DNA of 64,000 nucleotides from Rhodovulum kholense (GCF_003053725.1 NZ_QAYC01000009.1:1-64000), one strand, 5' to 3'. Shown: positions 24,917-34,642, counted from the first letter of the stretch. Numbers and translations are program-made. Notes: generated by a model not told the origin, from the letters alone.

Positions 24917-25255
24917 TCAGGCGCGGCGCGTGAGCGCCGAAGGCGTGGCACCGATACGGGTGCGCTCGCCGCGCTGCGTATAGGTATCCAGCGCCGCCGC
25001 CGGTTCGCGCAGCCGCTTCAGCGAAGCACGGGCCGAGTCCAGCCCCTTTTCGACCGCCGCCAGCAGGCGATCGTTACGCCGCGCCTTGCTGCGCAGCCTG
25101 TCCAGCGCGTCGCGGTCGGCCTCGGAAGGCATCTGCAACCGGGCGACCAGTTGCTCCTTCTCGTCGGTCAATGCGCGCAGGGCCGTGAAGTCGCTCTGCC
25201 GGAGCGCCTGGTACTCGCGCTCGAGAAGGTCGGCGATCGTGTCAATCGAGGTCAT
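24917..25255 (-). CDS. FlgN-like flagellar export chaperone
   Basis: 112 residues from the ATG at 25255. It is helical throughout (TIADLLEREYQALRQSDFTALRALTDEKEQLVARL, DALDRLRSKARRNDRLLAAVEKGLDSA). The pattern of an N-terminal long helix with ADLLEREYQALRQGD-like and EKEQL motifs fits the FlgN chaperone family for hook-associated proteins FlgK and FlgL. The frame can be extended to 25630 only by running across the upstream gene. It overlaps the FlgJ-like gene by 14 bp. Assignment is by motif and neighbourhood; flgK and flgL are not in the window. Confidence 0.75.
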   Translation of the reverse strand: MTSIDTIADLLEREYQALRQSDFTALRALTDEKEQLVARLQMPSEADRDALDRLRSKARRNDRLLAAVEKGLDSARASLKRLREPAAALDTYTQRGERTRIGATPSALTRRA

Positions 25256-25550
25256 CCATCCGCTCCTTGAGTGATTCGAAGATGCTTTCGGCAAGGCCGA
25301 TACCTCCCGCGCGCGCCATTTCCGTGGCCTGAGCGTCGCGGAGGAAAGAGTTGAACTGGGATTCGCCGATGCCGCCACTGAACGCACCGCTGGACAATTC
25401 GCCGGAAAGATCGCCCAGACCGGCCGATTCGAGCATCTCGGACAGGAACTGGGCCTCGAGCTTCTCGGCCGCGGCACGGAGTTGGGCCAGACGGGTTTCG
25501 CGATCGGTGGCGCCGCTCGCACCGGGAGGAGGAAGGGCGGAAGGCAGCAT
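25242..25550 (-). CDS. rod-binding protein, FlgJ N-terminal type
   Basis: 102 residues. It contains AQLRAAAEKLEAQFLSEMLESAGLG and FSGGIGESQFNSFLRDAQATEMARAGGIGLAESIFESL, which match the rod-capping N-terminal domain of FlgJ (Rod-binding). There is no muramidase domain, as is usual in alphaproteobacteria, where a separate lytic enzyme opens the peptidoglycan. It overlaps the FlgN-like gene by 14 bp. The spacer to divergent fliK is 116 bp. Confidence 0.88.
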   Translation of the reverse strand: MLPSALPPPGASGATDRETRLAQLRAAAEKLEAQFLSEMLESAGLGDLSGELSSGAFSGGIGESQFNSFLRDAQATEMARAGGIGLAESIFESLKERMDDLD

Positions 25551-25666
25551 GGCGGAACTCCTAAACTGCGAGTCGTTTTTTCCGTTATTGGGGGAATTCG
25601 GTAAAGGACCGGTAACCGATCCCGGTCCAATCTGCGGCCAACTCCGACAGAAGTCTGGCGATACGC

Positions 25667-27394
25667 ATGCAGGTTCCTTTCCCTTTCGACACGCTCGGCC
25701 CCTCCGGGCCTTCCCGATTCGACACCCCGGGCCCCTCCCGGCCTTCCGACATGGAGGGTGCGGATTTCCGGTCGGTCTTCGACGAGTCGACGCCCCCGGA
25801 CCGGACCGAGGCGCCCGCCCGGGCCCCGGCCAGGGACAAAGCGTCGGATGCAGCCGCGCGACGCGACGGCCCGACCTCGGCCGCCGAGGACACCGCTTCA
25901 GCCAAGACTGACCCGGCAGAGACCGCCGAAGCCCCCGAAGCCGGGACCACGGGCAAAGAAGCGCCGAAATCCGAAGCGGAGACAGACACCGACAGCGACG
26001 GCCCGGCTGCGTCCGAGATCACGTCCAAGGATGAAGCGCTGGATCCTGCAGTCGCTGTCCCCTTGGCCGCGCCACCGCCGGCGGCCTCCACGGCGGTCGC
26101 CGCGGCGACCGCCCCCGGGGCCGAGCCGGCCGCGATCGGAGCCGTCGGGGCGACGCGCGCTGCCGCGGCCGAAACCGTCCTTCCCTCCGAGCCTGCAGGA
26201 CCGGCGCCTGCGACGGTTCCCCCGCCGGGTGGCGCCGTTTCGGCAAACGAACCCTCCACGCCAGCCTCGCCCCTGCCCCGGGCGGCGACAGAGGCCACGA
26301 CAGCACCCGCCGTGCCGGGAGATGTCGCCCCGGGCGGCAAAGACCCGAAGGTCGGCGAGACCGCCGCCAACGAGGCCGCCGCACAATCGGCGGCCAGGGC
26401 AACCGGCAGGCCGCAGCCGACCCCGGCCGACCAGAACACACCGCCGGTCGCGGCTGAAGGCGTCCGACCTGAAACGGGTTCGGCGGCCGCGTCGCAAATC
26501 GAAAGCCCGAAATCCGAGCTTCGGACGGGCAAAGGAACTGAGACCGCATCGGCCTCTTCCCCCGAGCCCCTTCAGGCGAAAGCAACGCCAGCGCCGCAGC
26601 AGCCCCAGGCCGCCGCCGATCCCGCCACCCAGACCGCCCGCGACACCTTGCAGGGGCAGGCTGCGGCGGCTGTGGTTCAGACCAGTGCGGCCTCGGCCTC
26701 CGACGGCAGATCCGGCGGGCGTGGCGACCATCGAGGCCGCGACTCGCTCCGACAGGAGGCCGCTGCCCCCGCCACGGGACAGCAGACGGCCACCGCTCCG
26801 ATCGCGCAGGCCCAGCCGGATGGCGCGGCCGCGACGCTATCGGCGGGCGCGGGCTCCGATGGGTCGGCTGTTGCCGACGGCGCCCGCGCCGATCCCACCG
26901 CGGCAACCGAGGCCGGCTTTTCGGATCGCGCCGGGTCCGACCCGGCGCGGACTTCCGAAGCCGCACGCTCTGCCTCCACCCCTCCCCAACTGGCCGATGC
27001 ACCGCGCACGGCGATGCGCCAGATGGCCGAATCGCTTCACCGCGCGGCTGACGGATCGGTCCATCTGACACTCAGCCCGGAAGAGCTTGGCCGTGTGCGG
27101 CTGACCCTGACCCCGGGCGATCATGGCATCACTGTCAGCATTCTCGCCGATCGTGGCGATACGCTCGACCTGATGCGTCGCCATGGCGACATGCTGACCA
27201 GCGCGATGCGGGATCTCGGCTATGGCGAGGTCATCCTCGATTTCGCCGGGCAGCAGCGCGGCTCTCAGGGGCAGGCGCGCGGCTTTGCCGCCGCAGGGCT
27301 CACTCCGGGCGACGACGGGGCCGACACCGGCCCCCTTGCCACGAACAGTACCTCTGCCCGCACGTCGGGCGGCGGTCTAGATCTTCGTCTTTGA
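25667..27394 (+). CDS. fliK: flagellar hook-length control protein FliK
   Basis: 575 residues. FliK measures hook length and triggers the FlhB switch. The first about 430 residues are low complexity, dominated by Ala, Pro, Thr, Glu and Ser, as expected for the extended ruler part. The C-terminal 120 residues form the Flg_hook domain (MRQMAESLHRAADGSVHLTL, SPEELGRVRLTLTPGDHGIT, LMRRHGDMLTSAMRDLGYGE). Many long open frames overlap this GC-rich repeat-like stretch on both strands and are shadows. flgD follows 12 bp later. Confidence 0.93.
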   Translation: MQVPFPFDTLGPSGPSRFDTPGPSRPSDMEGADFRSVFDESTPPDRTEAPARAPARDKASDAAARRDGPTSAAEDTASAKTDPAETAEAPEAGTTGKEAPKSEAETDTDSDGPAASEITSKDEALDPAVAVPLAAPPPAASTAVAAATAPGAEPAAIGAVGATRAAAAETVLPSEPAGPAPATVPPPGGAVSANEPSTPASPLPRAATEATTAPAVPGDVAPGGKDPKVGETAANEAAAQSAARATGRPQPTPADQNTPPVAAEGVRPETGSAAASQIESPKSELRTGKGTETASASSPEPLQAKATPAPQQPQAAADPATQTARDTLQGQAAAAVVQTSAASASDGRSGGRGDHRGRDSLRQEAAAPATGQQTATAPIAQAQPDGAAATLSAGAGSDGSAVADGARADPTAATEAGFSDRAGSDPARTSEAARSASTPPQLADAPRTAMRQMAESLHRAADGSVHLTLSPEELGRVRLTLTPGDHGITVSILADRGDTLDLMRRHGDMLTSAMRDLGYGEVILDFAGQQRGSQGQARGFAAAGLTPGDDGADTGPLATNSTSARTSGGGLDLRL

Positions 27395-27406
27395 AGGAAA
27401 TTTTCC

Positions 27407-28072
27407 ATGGTTGACAGCGTCTCCTCCGCCGCCAGCGCCGCCACGAACTCGTCCTCTGCCTCGACCAGCGGCAACTCGAAGACGATGATCAGCAGCGACT
27501 TCGAAACCTTCCTGCGCATGCTGACCACGCAACTCGAGAATCAGGACCCCCTGAACCCGATGGAATCGTCGGATTATGCGCTGCAGATTGCGACCTTTTC
27601 GGGGGTCGAACAGCAGGTGCAGACCAACGAATTGCTCAAGGCCCTCTCGGCCAATCTGGGCGGCGGCGGCCTGTCCCAATACGGATCCTGGGTCGGAATG
27701 GAAGGCCAGGCCGCTGTTCCCGCGAACTATGACGGAGTGACGCCCGTCACGGTTTTCCCGGAGATCGACAAGGACGCTTCGACTGCCACGCTTGTGGTGC
27801 GCGATGATACCGGCGCCATCGTGCAGTCCGAGCCCATCCCCCCCGACACCAAGACCATACTCTGGTCCGGCGGCGAGGACCACGAGGCAGGGCTCTACGA
27901 TTTCATCGTGGAAAGCTATGCCGAGGATGGCAGCAAACTTTCGGAGGCCCAGGCTCGGATCTATGCCCAGATTGCGGAAGTCCGCACCGACGAGGGTCAG
28001 ATCAGCATCGTCTTCGACAGCGGCACCATCGTCAAGGCGTCGGAGGTTTCGGCACTGCGCGATCCGGTCTGA
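27407..28072 (+). CDS. flgD: hook cap/scaffold protein FlgD
   Basis: 221 residues. FlgD caps the growing hook. The N-terminal export region is Ser/Ala-rich, followed by the diagnostic FETFLRMLTTQLENQDPLNPMESSDYALQIATFSGVEQQVQTNELL. The C-terminal half (about 85-221) is beta-rich (VGMEGQAAVPANYDGVTPV, LVVRDDTGAIVQSE, HEAGLYDFIVESYAEDGSKL), typical of the FlgD Ig/tudor hybrid. It lies 12 bp after fliK; the hook gene flgE is not in the window. Confidence 0.97.
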   Translation: MVDSVSSAASAATNSSSASTSGNSKTMISSDFETFLRMLTTQLENQDPLNPMESSDYALQIATFSGVEQQVQTNELLKALSANLGGGGLSQYGSWVGMEGQAAVPANYDGVTPVTVFPEIDKDASTATLVVRDDTGAIVQSEPIPPDTKTILWSGGEDHEAGLYDFIVESYAEDGSKLSEAQARIYAQIAEVRTDEGQISIVFDSGTIVKASEVSALRDPV

Positions 28073-28080
28073 CCGTCGCG

Positions 28081-28104
28081 CAGGCGGCCCTCACGGGCCG
28101 CCTG
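28081..28104. terminator. bidirectional terminator between flgD and ubiB
   Basis: Perfect 10 bp stem (CAGGCGGCCC / GGGCCGCCTG) with a TCAC loop, in the 39 bp between the convergent flgD and ubiB stops. It marks the right-hand end of the flagellar cluster. Confidence 0.8.
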
Positions 28105-28111
28105 ACGGGTT

Positions 28112-29644
28112 TCAGGACAGCAGCAGGGCCAATCCGGCGCCGATCCAGGTCAGCGCGGCGCCGGCGCCCATCCATAGCAGTGGCTGCAGCCAAGGACGCA
28201 ACGGCCGCACGGGCTCGGACTGCGACTGGCGGATCAGCGCGGATTCGGCCAGTTCCGGCAGCCGAGGCCCGAAACGGGACAGCACCCGAACGGTGCGGCT
28301 GAGATCGCGAACCACCGCCTTCGGCCCGATATTTTCCTTGATGTATTCCTCGACGATCGGCCGCGCGACTTCCCAGATGTTGATCGACGGGTTGAGCGAA
28401 CGCGCCACGCCCTCGACCACGACCATGGTCCGCTGCAGCAGAATCAGTTCAGTCCGAGTCGCCATGCCGAACCGCTCGGTCACTTCGAAGAGATAGGCCA
28501 GAAGCTTCGCCATCGAGATGTGGGTCGCGTCCATGCCGAAAATCGGCTCGCCGACCGACCGCAGCGCCTGGGCGAATTCGTCGATCTCGCGGTCGGCAGG
28601 GACGTAGCCCGCCTCGAAATGCACCTCGGCCACCCGGCGGTAATCGCGGCGGATGAACCCGTACAGGATCTCGGCATAGACCCGGCGCGTATATTCGTCG
28701 ATCCGGCCCATGATGCCGAAATCGAAGCACTGGATGTCGCCGTTCGCACCGACCTTCATGTTGCCCTGGTGCATGTCGGCATGGAAATAGCCGTCGCGCA
28801 GCGCATGGCGCAGGAACATCGACAGCACCCGCTCGCCGATGGCGCGGCGGTCGTGCCCGGCGGCATCCAGCGCGGCGTTGTCGCCGATCGGCACGCCCTC
28901 GCACCAGGCCATGGTCATGACCCGCTTCGAGGACAGAGGCCAGATCACCCGCGGCACGGTGAAGCCCGCATCGTTTTCGGTATTGGCGAGGAACTCGGCC
29001 GCCTGGGCGGTCTCGATCCGCAGGTCCAGCTCACCCGTCACCACCCCGTCGAAATGGGCGATCACATCGGTCGGACGCAGCCGACGCGAGAACGGCGCCA
29101 GCAGTTCGATGGTCGAGGCGGCGAAATAGAAAGCGTCGATATCCTTGCGGAAATTCCGTTCCACCCCGGGCCGCAGCACCTTGACCGCCACCAGCTCGCC
29201 GGTCCGGGCGACGCGCGCGCGATGGACCTGGGCAATCGAGGCCGCGGCGATCGGCTCGGAGAATTCCGAGAACAGCTCGTCGGCGGGCTGGCCCAGCTCC
29301 TGGGCGACGGTTTCCTTGGCAATTTCGGTCGGGAAGGGCGGCAGCTTGTCCTGCAGAACCCGCAGCTGCACCGCCAGCTCGTCGCCCACCACATCGGGCC
29401 GGGTCGAGAGGATCTGGCCGAACTTGATATAGGCCGGCCCCAGCGCAGTGATCGCCCGGGTCGCGGGCGGCAAAGCCGGATCGCCCTTCTCACCCAGCAC
29501 CTTGAACGGCCAGCCCATAACCCGCGCCGCAGCGCGGACGCTGGCGGGCGCGCCCAGTTGCTCCAGCACGAAGCGGTTCGCGCCGGTGCGTTCCATGGTG
29601 GCCAGTGTCTGCACCAGCCGCCAGATATTGTGAGGCCCGCGCAC
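28112..29644 (-). CDS. ubiB: ubiquinone biosynthesis kinase-like protein UbiB
   Basis: 510 residues, starting at a GTG (29644) immediately after the ubiE stop. UbiB is an atypical kinase-fold ATPase of the ABC1/ADCK family required for ubiquinone synthesis and located at the inner membrane. It shows the KxGQ-type motif (PAYIKFGQILSTRPD), AAASIAQVHRA, the VAVKVLRPG lysine motif, DGYFHADMHQGNMKV, and CFDFGIMGRID with the metal-binding DFG. The C-terminus has two hydrophobic segments (WLQPLLWMGAGAALTWIGAGLALLL), the usual anchor. With ubiE it forms a two-gene operon. Confidence 0.97.
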   Translation of the reverse strand: MRGPHNIWRLVQTLATMERTGANRFVLEQLGAPASVRAAARVMGWPFKVLGEKGDPALPPATRAITALGPAYIKFGQILSTRPDVVGDELAVQLRVLQDKLPPFPTEIAKETVAQELGQPADELFSEFSEPIAAASIAQVHRARVARTGELVAVKVLRPGVERNFRKDIDAFYFAASTIELLAPFSRRLRPTDVIAHFDGVVTGELDLRIETAQAAEFLANTENDAGFTVPRVIWPLSSKRVMTMAWCEGVPIGDNAALDAAGHDRRAIGERVLSMFLRHALRDGYFHADMHQGNMKVGANGDIQCFDFGIMGRIDEYTRRVYAEILYGFIRRDYRRVAEVHFEAGYVPADREIDEFAQALRSVGEPIFGMDATHISMAKLLAYLFEVTERFGMATRTELILLQRTMVVVEGVARSLNPSINIWEVARPIVEEYIKENIGPKAVVRDLSRTVRVLSRFGPRLPELAESALIRQSQSEPVRPLRPWLQPLLWMGAGAALTWIGAGLALLLS

Positions 29645-30397
29645 CTAGATCTTCCAGCCCGAATGCAGTGCCGCGATGCCCATCGACAGGTTGCGATACT
29701 TCACCTGCTCGAACCCGGCGGTGCGGATCATCCCGGCGAAGGTTTCCTGATCGGGGAACTTGCGGATCGATTCCACCAGATACTGATAGCTGTCGCGGTC
29801 ATTGACCACGAACTGGCCCAGCGGCGGGATCACGTTGAAGGAATAGCGGTCATAGGCCCATTGCAGCAGCGGGTTCGGCATCTGGCTGAATTCAAGGATC
29901 ATCATCCGCCCGCCGGGTTTCAGCACCCGGTAGGCCTCGTTCAGAGCGTCCTGAATACGGGTGATGTTCCGGGTACCGAAGGAATTGGTGAAGACATCGA
30001 AGCTGTTATCGGCGAAGGGCAGCGCCATGCCGTCGCCCACCACCCAGTCGAGACTGGCAGCAAGGTTGTCGGCCTCGGCGCGCTTGCGGCCCTCGACCAG
30101 CATCGATTCCGTCATGTCGCAGACCACCGCCGTCGCGCCGGGCGCGCGGCCAAGAAAGCGGAAGGCGATGTCGCCGGTGCCGCCCGCCACGTCCAGCAGA
30201 CGCTGATGCGGCTGCGGCGCGAGCCAGTCCATCATCGCGTCCTTCCAGACCCGGTGGATGCCGCCCGACATCAGGTCGTTCATCAGGTCGTAGCGCGAGG
30301 CAACGCGGGTGAAGACCCCGTGCACAAGGCCTGCCTTCTCTTCCTCGGCGACGGTCTGGAACCCGAAATGGGTGGTTTTCTGGGCACTCTCGGTCAT
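29645..30397 (-). CDS. ubiE: demethylmenaquinone/2-methoxy-6-polyprenyl-1,4-benzoquinol methyltransferase UbiE
   Basis: 250 residues from the ATG at 30397. A longer frame to 30868 is antisense to mutM and rejected. UbiE is the SAM-dependent C-methyltransferase of ubiquinone synthesis. Motif I reads [17 protein letters not shown], followed by [39 protein letters not shown] and [16 protein letters not shown]. The N-terminal [39 protein letters not shown] is the family signature. It is adjacent to ubiB and divergent from mutM (85 bp gap). Confidence 0.98.
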   Translation of the reverse strand: MTESAQKTTHFGFQTVAEEEKAGLVHGVFTRVASRYDLMNDLMSGGIHRVWKDAMMDWLAPQPHQRLLDVAGGTGDIAFRFLGRAPGATAVVCDMTESMLVEGRKRAEADNLAASLDWVVGDGMALPFADNSFDVFTNSFGTRNITRIQDALNEAYRVLKPGGRMMILEFSQMPNPLLQWAYDRYSFNVIPPLGQFVVNDRDSYQYLVESIRKFPDQETFAGMIRTAGFEQVKYRNLSMGIAALHSGWKI

Positions 30398-30482
30398 GGG
30401 GCCTTGCCGTTCATTTGTCCGGCCCTTCTTATAGGGCGCTCTGCGGGGACTACAATCCGTTCCGCCATGAAGTGAAGGTCCG

Positions 30483-31334
30483 ATGCCGGAATTGCCAGAG
30501 GTAGAGACAGTGCGTCGCGGCCTGGCCCCCGTGCTGGAAGGTCGCACCATCTTCGCCGCGCGCCTCAACCGCCCCGACCTGCGCTGGCCCCTGCCCGAGC
30601 GCATGGCCGAGCGGCTGACAGGGGCGCGGGTGCTGCGGCTCGGGCGGCGGTCCAAATACCTTCTGGCCGAGCTTTCGACCGGCGAGACTCTGATCGTGCA
30701 TCTGGGCATGTCGGGCCGGATCCTGGTGTCGGGCGTCGCGCTGGGCCATTTCGTCCATGACCATCCGGCGCCGCAAAAGCACGACCATGTGGTGTTCGAG
30801 ATCGAGGGCGGCGCGCGGATCACCTTTAACGACCCCCGCCGCTTCGGCGCCATGGACCTGACCGCCACCGACGCGCTGGACCGTCACCGGCTGCTGGCGG
30901 GCCTCGGCCCCGAACCGCTGGGCAACGGCTTTCACGAGCTTTACCTGACCGGGCGGCTCGGCGGGCGGCAGACCCCTATCAAGGCCGCGCTGCTCGATCA
31001 GCGCGTGGTCGCGGGGCTTGGCAATATCTATGTCTGCGAGGCGCTGCACCGGGCCGGGATCTCGCCCTTGCGCCAGGCGGGCCGGATTGCCGCAGCCCGG
31101 CTGGCAACTCTGGTTCCGGCGATCCGGACGGTGCTGACGGAGGCCATCGAGGCCGGCGGGTCGAGCCTTCGGGACTATCGTCAGGCCGATGGCGAACTGG
31201 GCTACTTCCAGCACAATTTCCGCGTCTATGGACGCGAGGGCAAGCCCTGCCCCACCCCCGGATGCCCCGGCACCATTCGCCGAGTCGTCCAGTCGGGGCG
31301 GTCGACATTCTACTGTCCGCAATGCCAAAGATAG
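30483..31334 (+). CDS. mutM: formamidopyrimidine-DNA glycosylase MutM
   Basis: 283 residues. MutM removes 8-oxoguanine and formamidopyrimidine from DNA and cuts the backbone. The catalytic N-terminus [13 protein letters not shown] is intact (Pro after Met as nucleophile). H2TH signatures follow ([26 protein letters not shown]), and the C-terminus carries a Cys4 zinc finger ([28 protein letters not shown]). Its position divergent to ubiE and upstream of crotonase, rpsT and dnaA is a conserved arrangement in this family as far as I know. Confidence 0.98.
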   Translation: MPELPEVETVRRGLAPVLEGRTIFAARLNRPDLRWPLPERMAERLTGARVLRLGRRSKYLLAELSTGETLIVHLGMSGRILVSGVALGHFVHDHPAPQKHDHVVFEIEGGARITFNDPRRFGAMDLTATDALDRHRLLAGLGPEPLGNGFHELYLTGRLGGRQTPIKAALLDQRVVAGLGNIYVCEALHRAGISPLRQAGRIAAARLATLVPAIRTVLTEAIEAGGSSLRDYRQADGELGYFQHNFRVYGREGKPCPTPGCPGTIRRVVQSGRSTFYCPQCQR

Positions 31335-31345
31335 CTTGATCGCAG

Positions 31346-31370
31346 GCCCGAGACTGTTAAGGACTCGGGC
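31346..31370 (+). terminator. stem-loop after mutM
   Basis: GCCCGAG / CTCGGGC with an 11-base loop, 11 bp past the mutM stop and before the crotonase gene. No T-run; a weak or partial terminator at best. Confidence 0.35.
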
Positions 31371-31396
31371 TCGAACCGAACGGAGGCCGACAGTCC

Positions 31397-32173
31397 ATGG
31401 CTTACAAGACGCTGATCGTCGAGATCGAGGACCACGTAGCGCTGGTCCGCCTGAACCGGCCCGAGGCGCTGAACGCGCTGAACGGCGAGCTGATGGGCGA
31501 GCTGGCCGACGCGGTAAGCGAGGCCAATGCCAATGAAAAGGTCCGCTGCATCGTCCTGACCGGGTCCGAGAAGGCCTTCGCCGCCGGTGCCGACGTCCGG
31601 GAGATGAGCGAGAAGAGCTTCGTCGACGTCTTCGCGGGCGACCTCTTCACCCCCGAGACGGAACGCCTGCTGGCCTGCCGCAAGCCGATCATCGCGGCCG
31701 TGGCGGGCTATGCGCTGGGCGGCGGCTGCGAACTGGCGATGATGTGCGACTTCATCATTGCCGCGGACACCGCGAAATTCGGCCAGCCGGAAATCAATCT
31801 CGGCGTCGTTGCCGGGATCGGCGGCACCCAGCGCCTGACCCGCGCCGTCGGCAAGTCGAAGGCGATGGACATGCACCTCACGGGCCGCTTCATGGATGCC
31901 GAGGAGGCCGAGCGCGCGGGGCTCGTCAGCCGCGTCGTGCCCGCCAAGAAGCTGATCGAAGAGGCGATGGCGGCGGCCCAGAAGATTGCCGAGAAATCGG
32001 CGCTGACCACGATGGCGGTCAAGGAATGCGTCAACCGCAGCTTCGAGACCACCCTGCGCGAAGGGCTGCTGTTCGAGCGGCGGATGTTCCACATGATGTT
32101 CGCGACCGAAGACCGGGCCGAGGGCATGCAGGCCTTCGTCGAAAAGCGCGAGCCCCAGTTCCGCGACAAGTGA
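31397..32173 (+). CDS. enoyl-CoA hydratase (crotonase family)
   Basis: 258 residues, standard for a single-domain enoyl-CoA hydratase that adds water to trans-2-enoyl-CoA in fatty acid or short-chain acyl-CoA breakdown. The oxyanion-hole segments are [10 protein letters not shown] and [20 protein letters not shown]. The two catalytic glutamates are in [11 protein letters not shown] and in [18 protein letters not shown]. The protein ends with [10 protein letters not shown], as in FadB/PaaF-type short-chain hydratases. The exact substrate cannot be told. CGGAGG is 8 bp before the ATG. The gene lies between mutM and rpsT. Confidence 0.93.
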   Translation: MAYKTLIVEIEDHVALVRLNRPEALNALNGELMGELADAVSEANANEKVRCIVLTGSEKAFAAGADVREMSEKSFVDVFAGDLFTPETERLLACRKPIIAAVAGYALGGGCELAMMCDFIIAADTAKFGQPEINLGVVAGIGGTQRLTRAVGKSKAMDMHLTGRFMDAEEAERAGLVSRVVPAKKLIEEAMAAAQKIAEKSALTTMAVKECVNRSFETTLREGLLFERRMFHMMFATEDRAEGMQAFVEKREPQFRDK

Positions 32174-32355
32174 CGCGCCGCCCCGGGGCTGCGCATTTTC
32201 CGGTTTCCTTTTGCGGCAAGCTCGACTATAAGCCGCGCCTTACATGCGCGTGAGGCCCGCTTTGGCCGGAATCAGCCGGTGGCATCAAAACCCGGCCGGG
32301 GACTCGTTGCGCGAGAGATTTTGACCACGAGACCCGGAAAAGGGAAAAGGACCAC

Positions 32356-32622
32356 ATGGCCAATTCGCCCCAAGCCAAGAAGCGCGCCCGTCAGAACGAG
32401 CGCCGCTATGCCGTGAACAAGGCGCGCCGCTCGCGCATCCGCACCTACCTGCGGAAGGTCGAAGAGGCGATCGCCTCGGGCGATCAGGAGGCCGCTGCGG
32501 CCGCCCTTCGCCAGGCCCAGCCCGAGCTGATGCGCGGCGTCACGAAGGGCGTCGTTCACAAGAACACGGCGGCTCGGAAAATGTCGCGGCTGGCCTCGCG
32601 GGTGAAGGCGCTGAACGCCTGA
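32356..32622 (+). CDS. rpsT: 30S ribosomal protein S20
   Basis: 88 residues. It contains the typical [38 protein letters not shown] start and [24 protein letters not shown] end of S20, a helical bundle that binds the 5' domain of 16S rRNA. The 182 bp upstream region, which starts after the crotonase gene, holds an AT-poor promoter that I cannot define. A GC hairpin follows the gene. Confidence 0.98.
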   Translation: MANSPQAKKRARQNERRYAVNKARRSRIRTYLRKVEEAIASGDQEAAAAALRQAQPELMRGVTKGVVHKNTAARKMSRLASRVKALNA

Positions 32623-33211
32623 TCCGGGGCTGATTCCGCCATAAAAACAAGGGCTCCGAAGGGCGCGGTCGCAAGGCTGCGCCCTTCGCCATTTGGGCCC
32701 CCTCCCCGGCCCTTATGGGCCTGCGGCAACACGCTCCGGATTCGTTCCGCGCATGCTCGCCGTCAAGGTCGAAGTTCTGTTGCACCCCTCACGACGCCCG
32801 GTCTACCGTCTGTGGGCGATTCACATCGACTTGGGGGGGCATGACGCGGAAAGACCCGCGCCACGATCTGCTTTTTTATCCGGCCAGAGCCGGCGGGAGA
32901 GACGATCGAGGGGGGCTTGCCGGACAGGGCGTATATTCAGGGGATGCGCTCTGACCGAACGCTGCTGCGAGCCTGACGGAGCCTGGCTCTGTCCGTAGGG
33001 TTTTGTGTCATGTCCAAAGGACCGTGATAGGCAAAGCGACTTGGGGACACCCGGGCGCCGCGATGGCGGAGTCCGGCAACGGAAGTGTCGCTTTTGCCGA
33101 AAGGGTCTTCTCCCGTTTCGATGCGCACCGGGGTTCCGACGGCCGCTCCATGACGGAGCGTCTCTCGGGCTGTCCGGTTTTGCGGGATCGGCTAAGAGCG
33201 GGCAAGAGAAG
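32623..33211. other. rpsT-dnaA intergenic region
   Basis: 589 bp. It contains the rpsT terminator hairpin and the dnaA promoter/leader. I looked for an origin: no TTATCCACA DnaA boxes are present, only a weak TGTGGGCGA-type match near 32811-32819, and no AT-rich unwinding element, so I do not call oriC. A TATATT with GCG before it (32931-32936) is a possible dnaA -10. Overlapping short frames have no recognisable product. Confidence 0.55.
32658..32687 (+). terminator. terminator after rpsT
   Basis: Nine base-pair stem GAAGGGCGC / GCGCCCTTC with a 12-base loop, 35 bp past the rpsT stop. The T-tail is short. It separates rpsT from dnaA. Confidence 0.6.
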
Positions 33212-34567
33212 ATGACAGACGACACCTGGGGACGCATTCGAGATGATCTGGAGAAATCGATCGGCAAGAACAACTTCGTAACCTGGATCGCTCCTTTGGA
33301 ATTCCGCGCCCTCGAAGACGGGGTGGCGCGGTTCGGTGTGCCCACCAGCTTTGTCGGCGACTGGGTCAATCGCAACTTCGGCGACAAGATCCTCGAACAT
33401 CTCACCCGCAGCGGTGTCGATGTGGACCGGCTGGAATTCGCGGTCGCGGCCCAGAAACCGGCAGAGCCCGCGCCTGCGGCGCAACCGCGCCGCGCCGTGG
33501 CGGCCGAGCCGCGCGACGAGGGCGACATGCCCGGCGCGCCGCTCGACTCGCGCTTCACCTTCGACAGCTTCGTCACCGGCAAGCCGAACGAACTGGCCCA
33601 TGCCGCCGCGCGCCGCGTGGCCGAGGGCGGCCCGGTCGCGTTCAACCCGCTCTTCCTGTACGGTGGCGTGGGCCTCGGCAAGACCCACCTGATGCATGCC
33701 ATCGCCTGGGATCTGCTGCAGCGGGCACCGGAAAAGAAGGTGGTCTACCTGTCGGCCGAACAGTTCATGTACCGCTTCGTGCAGGCGCTGCGCGAACGCG
33801 ACATGATGGGCTTCAAGTCGCTGTTCCGCTCGGTCGACGTGCTGATGGTCGATGACGTCCAGTTCATCGCCGGCAAGGACAGCACCCAGGAAGAGTTCTT
33901 CCACACCTTCAACGCGCTGGTCGATCAGAACAAGCAGATCGTTATTTCGGCCGACCGCGCGCCGGGCGAGATCAAGGATCTGGAAGACCGGATCCGCAGC
34001 CGCCTGCAATGCGGGCTGGTCGTGGACCTGCACCCGACCGACTACGAACTGCGCCTCGGCATCCTGCAGCAGAAGGTCGAGCTGTACCGGATTCAGTATC
34101 CGGGTCTGGTCATCGCGGGCGGCGTGCTGGAATTCCTCGCCCACCGGATCACCACCAACGTCCGTGTGCTGGAAGGCGCCCTGACCCGGCTCTTTGCCTT
34201 CGCTTCGCTGGTTGGCAAGGAGATCACGCTGGATCTTGCCCAGGACTGTCTGGCCGACATCCTGCGCGCCTCGGACCGCAAGGTCACCATCGAGGAGATC
34301 CAGCGCAAGGTCAGCGAGCATTACAACATGCGGCTCAGCGACATGGTCGGCCCCAAGCGGCACCGCACCATCGCCCGTCCGCGCCAGATCGCGATGTACC
34401 TGTCCAAGCAGCTGACCCAGCGCAGCCTGCCCGAAATCGGGCGCCGCTTCGGCGGGCGCGACCACACCACGGTCATGCATGCGGTCAAGCGCATCGAGGA
34501 GCTGCGCGGAAAGGACAGCCAGATCGAAGAGGATCTGGAGCTTTTGCGCCGCATGCTGGAGGCCTGA
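33212..34567 (+). CDS. dnaA: chromosomal replication initiator DnaA
   Basis: 451 residues from the ATG at 33212 (MTDDTWGRIRDDLEKSIGKN). A longer frame from 33005 has no DnaA-like sequence in its extra part. DnaA opens oriC and loads the helicase. Domain I (WGRIRDDLEK) is followed by a Pro/Ala-rich linker, the AAA+ domain with Walker A LYGGVGLGKTHLMHA and Walker B VDVLMVDDVQFIAGKDSTQEEF, a sensor region (DRIRSRLQCGLVVDL) and the C-terminal HTH (RHRTIARPRQIAMYLSKQLT, GGRDHTTVMHAVKRI). It starts the dnaA-dnaN-recF-gyrB region. Confidence 0.98.
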   Translation: MTDDTWGRIRDDLEKSIGKNNFVTWIAPLEFRALEDGVARFGVPTSFVGDWVNRNFGDKILEHLTRSGVDVDRLEFAVAAQKPAEPAPAAQPRRAVAAEPRDEGDMPGAPLDSRFTFDSFVTGKPNELAHAAARRVAEGGPVAFNPLFLYGGVGLGKTHLMHAIAWDLLQRAPEKKVVYLSAEQFMYRFVQALRERDMMGFKSLFRSVDVLMVDDVQFIAGKDSTQEEFFHTFNALVDQNKQIVISADRAPGEIKDLEDRIRSRLQCGLVVDLHPTDYELRLGILQQKVELYRIQYPGLVIAGGVLEFLAHRITTNVRVLEGALTRLFAFASLVGKEITLDLAQDCLADILRASDRKVTIEEIQRKVSEHYNMRLSDMVGPKRHRTIARPRQIAMYLSKQLTQRSLPEIGRRFGGRDHTTVMHAVKRIEELRGKDSQIEEDLELLRRMLEA

Positions 34568-34642
34568 TCGGCCCCGGCCCAGGGGGCCCCTTGACGCCCT
34601 TGTGAAAGTCTCGGACAGTCCAACAAAACGCTTGAGCGGGGG

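Noticed and set aside
25601-25615. GTAA-N7-GTAA between flgJ-like and fliK as a CtrA site
   Set aside because: Spacing fits but both halves have a mismatch; too degenerate to claim, although its divergent position is suggestive.
25758-27071. Several long open frames overlapping fliK on both strands
   Set aside because: They arise from the low-complexity, GC-rich Ala/Pro repeats of fliK and have Arg/Pro-rich products with no domain.
32623-33211. Replication origin beside dnaA
   Set aside because: No cluster of DnaA boxes and no AT-rich unwinding region; alphaproteobacterial origins are often far from dnaA.
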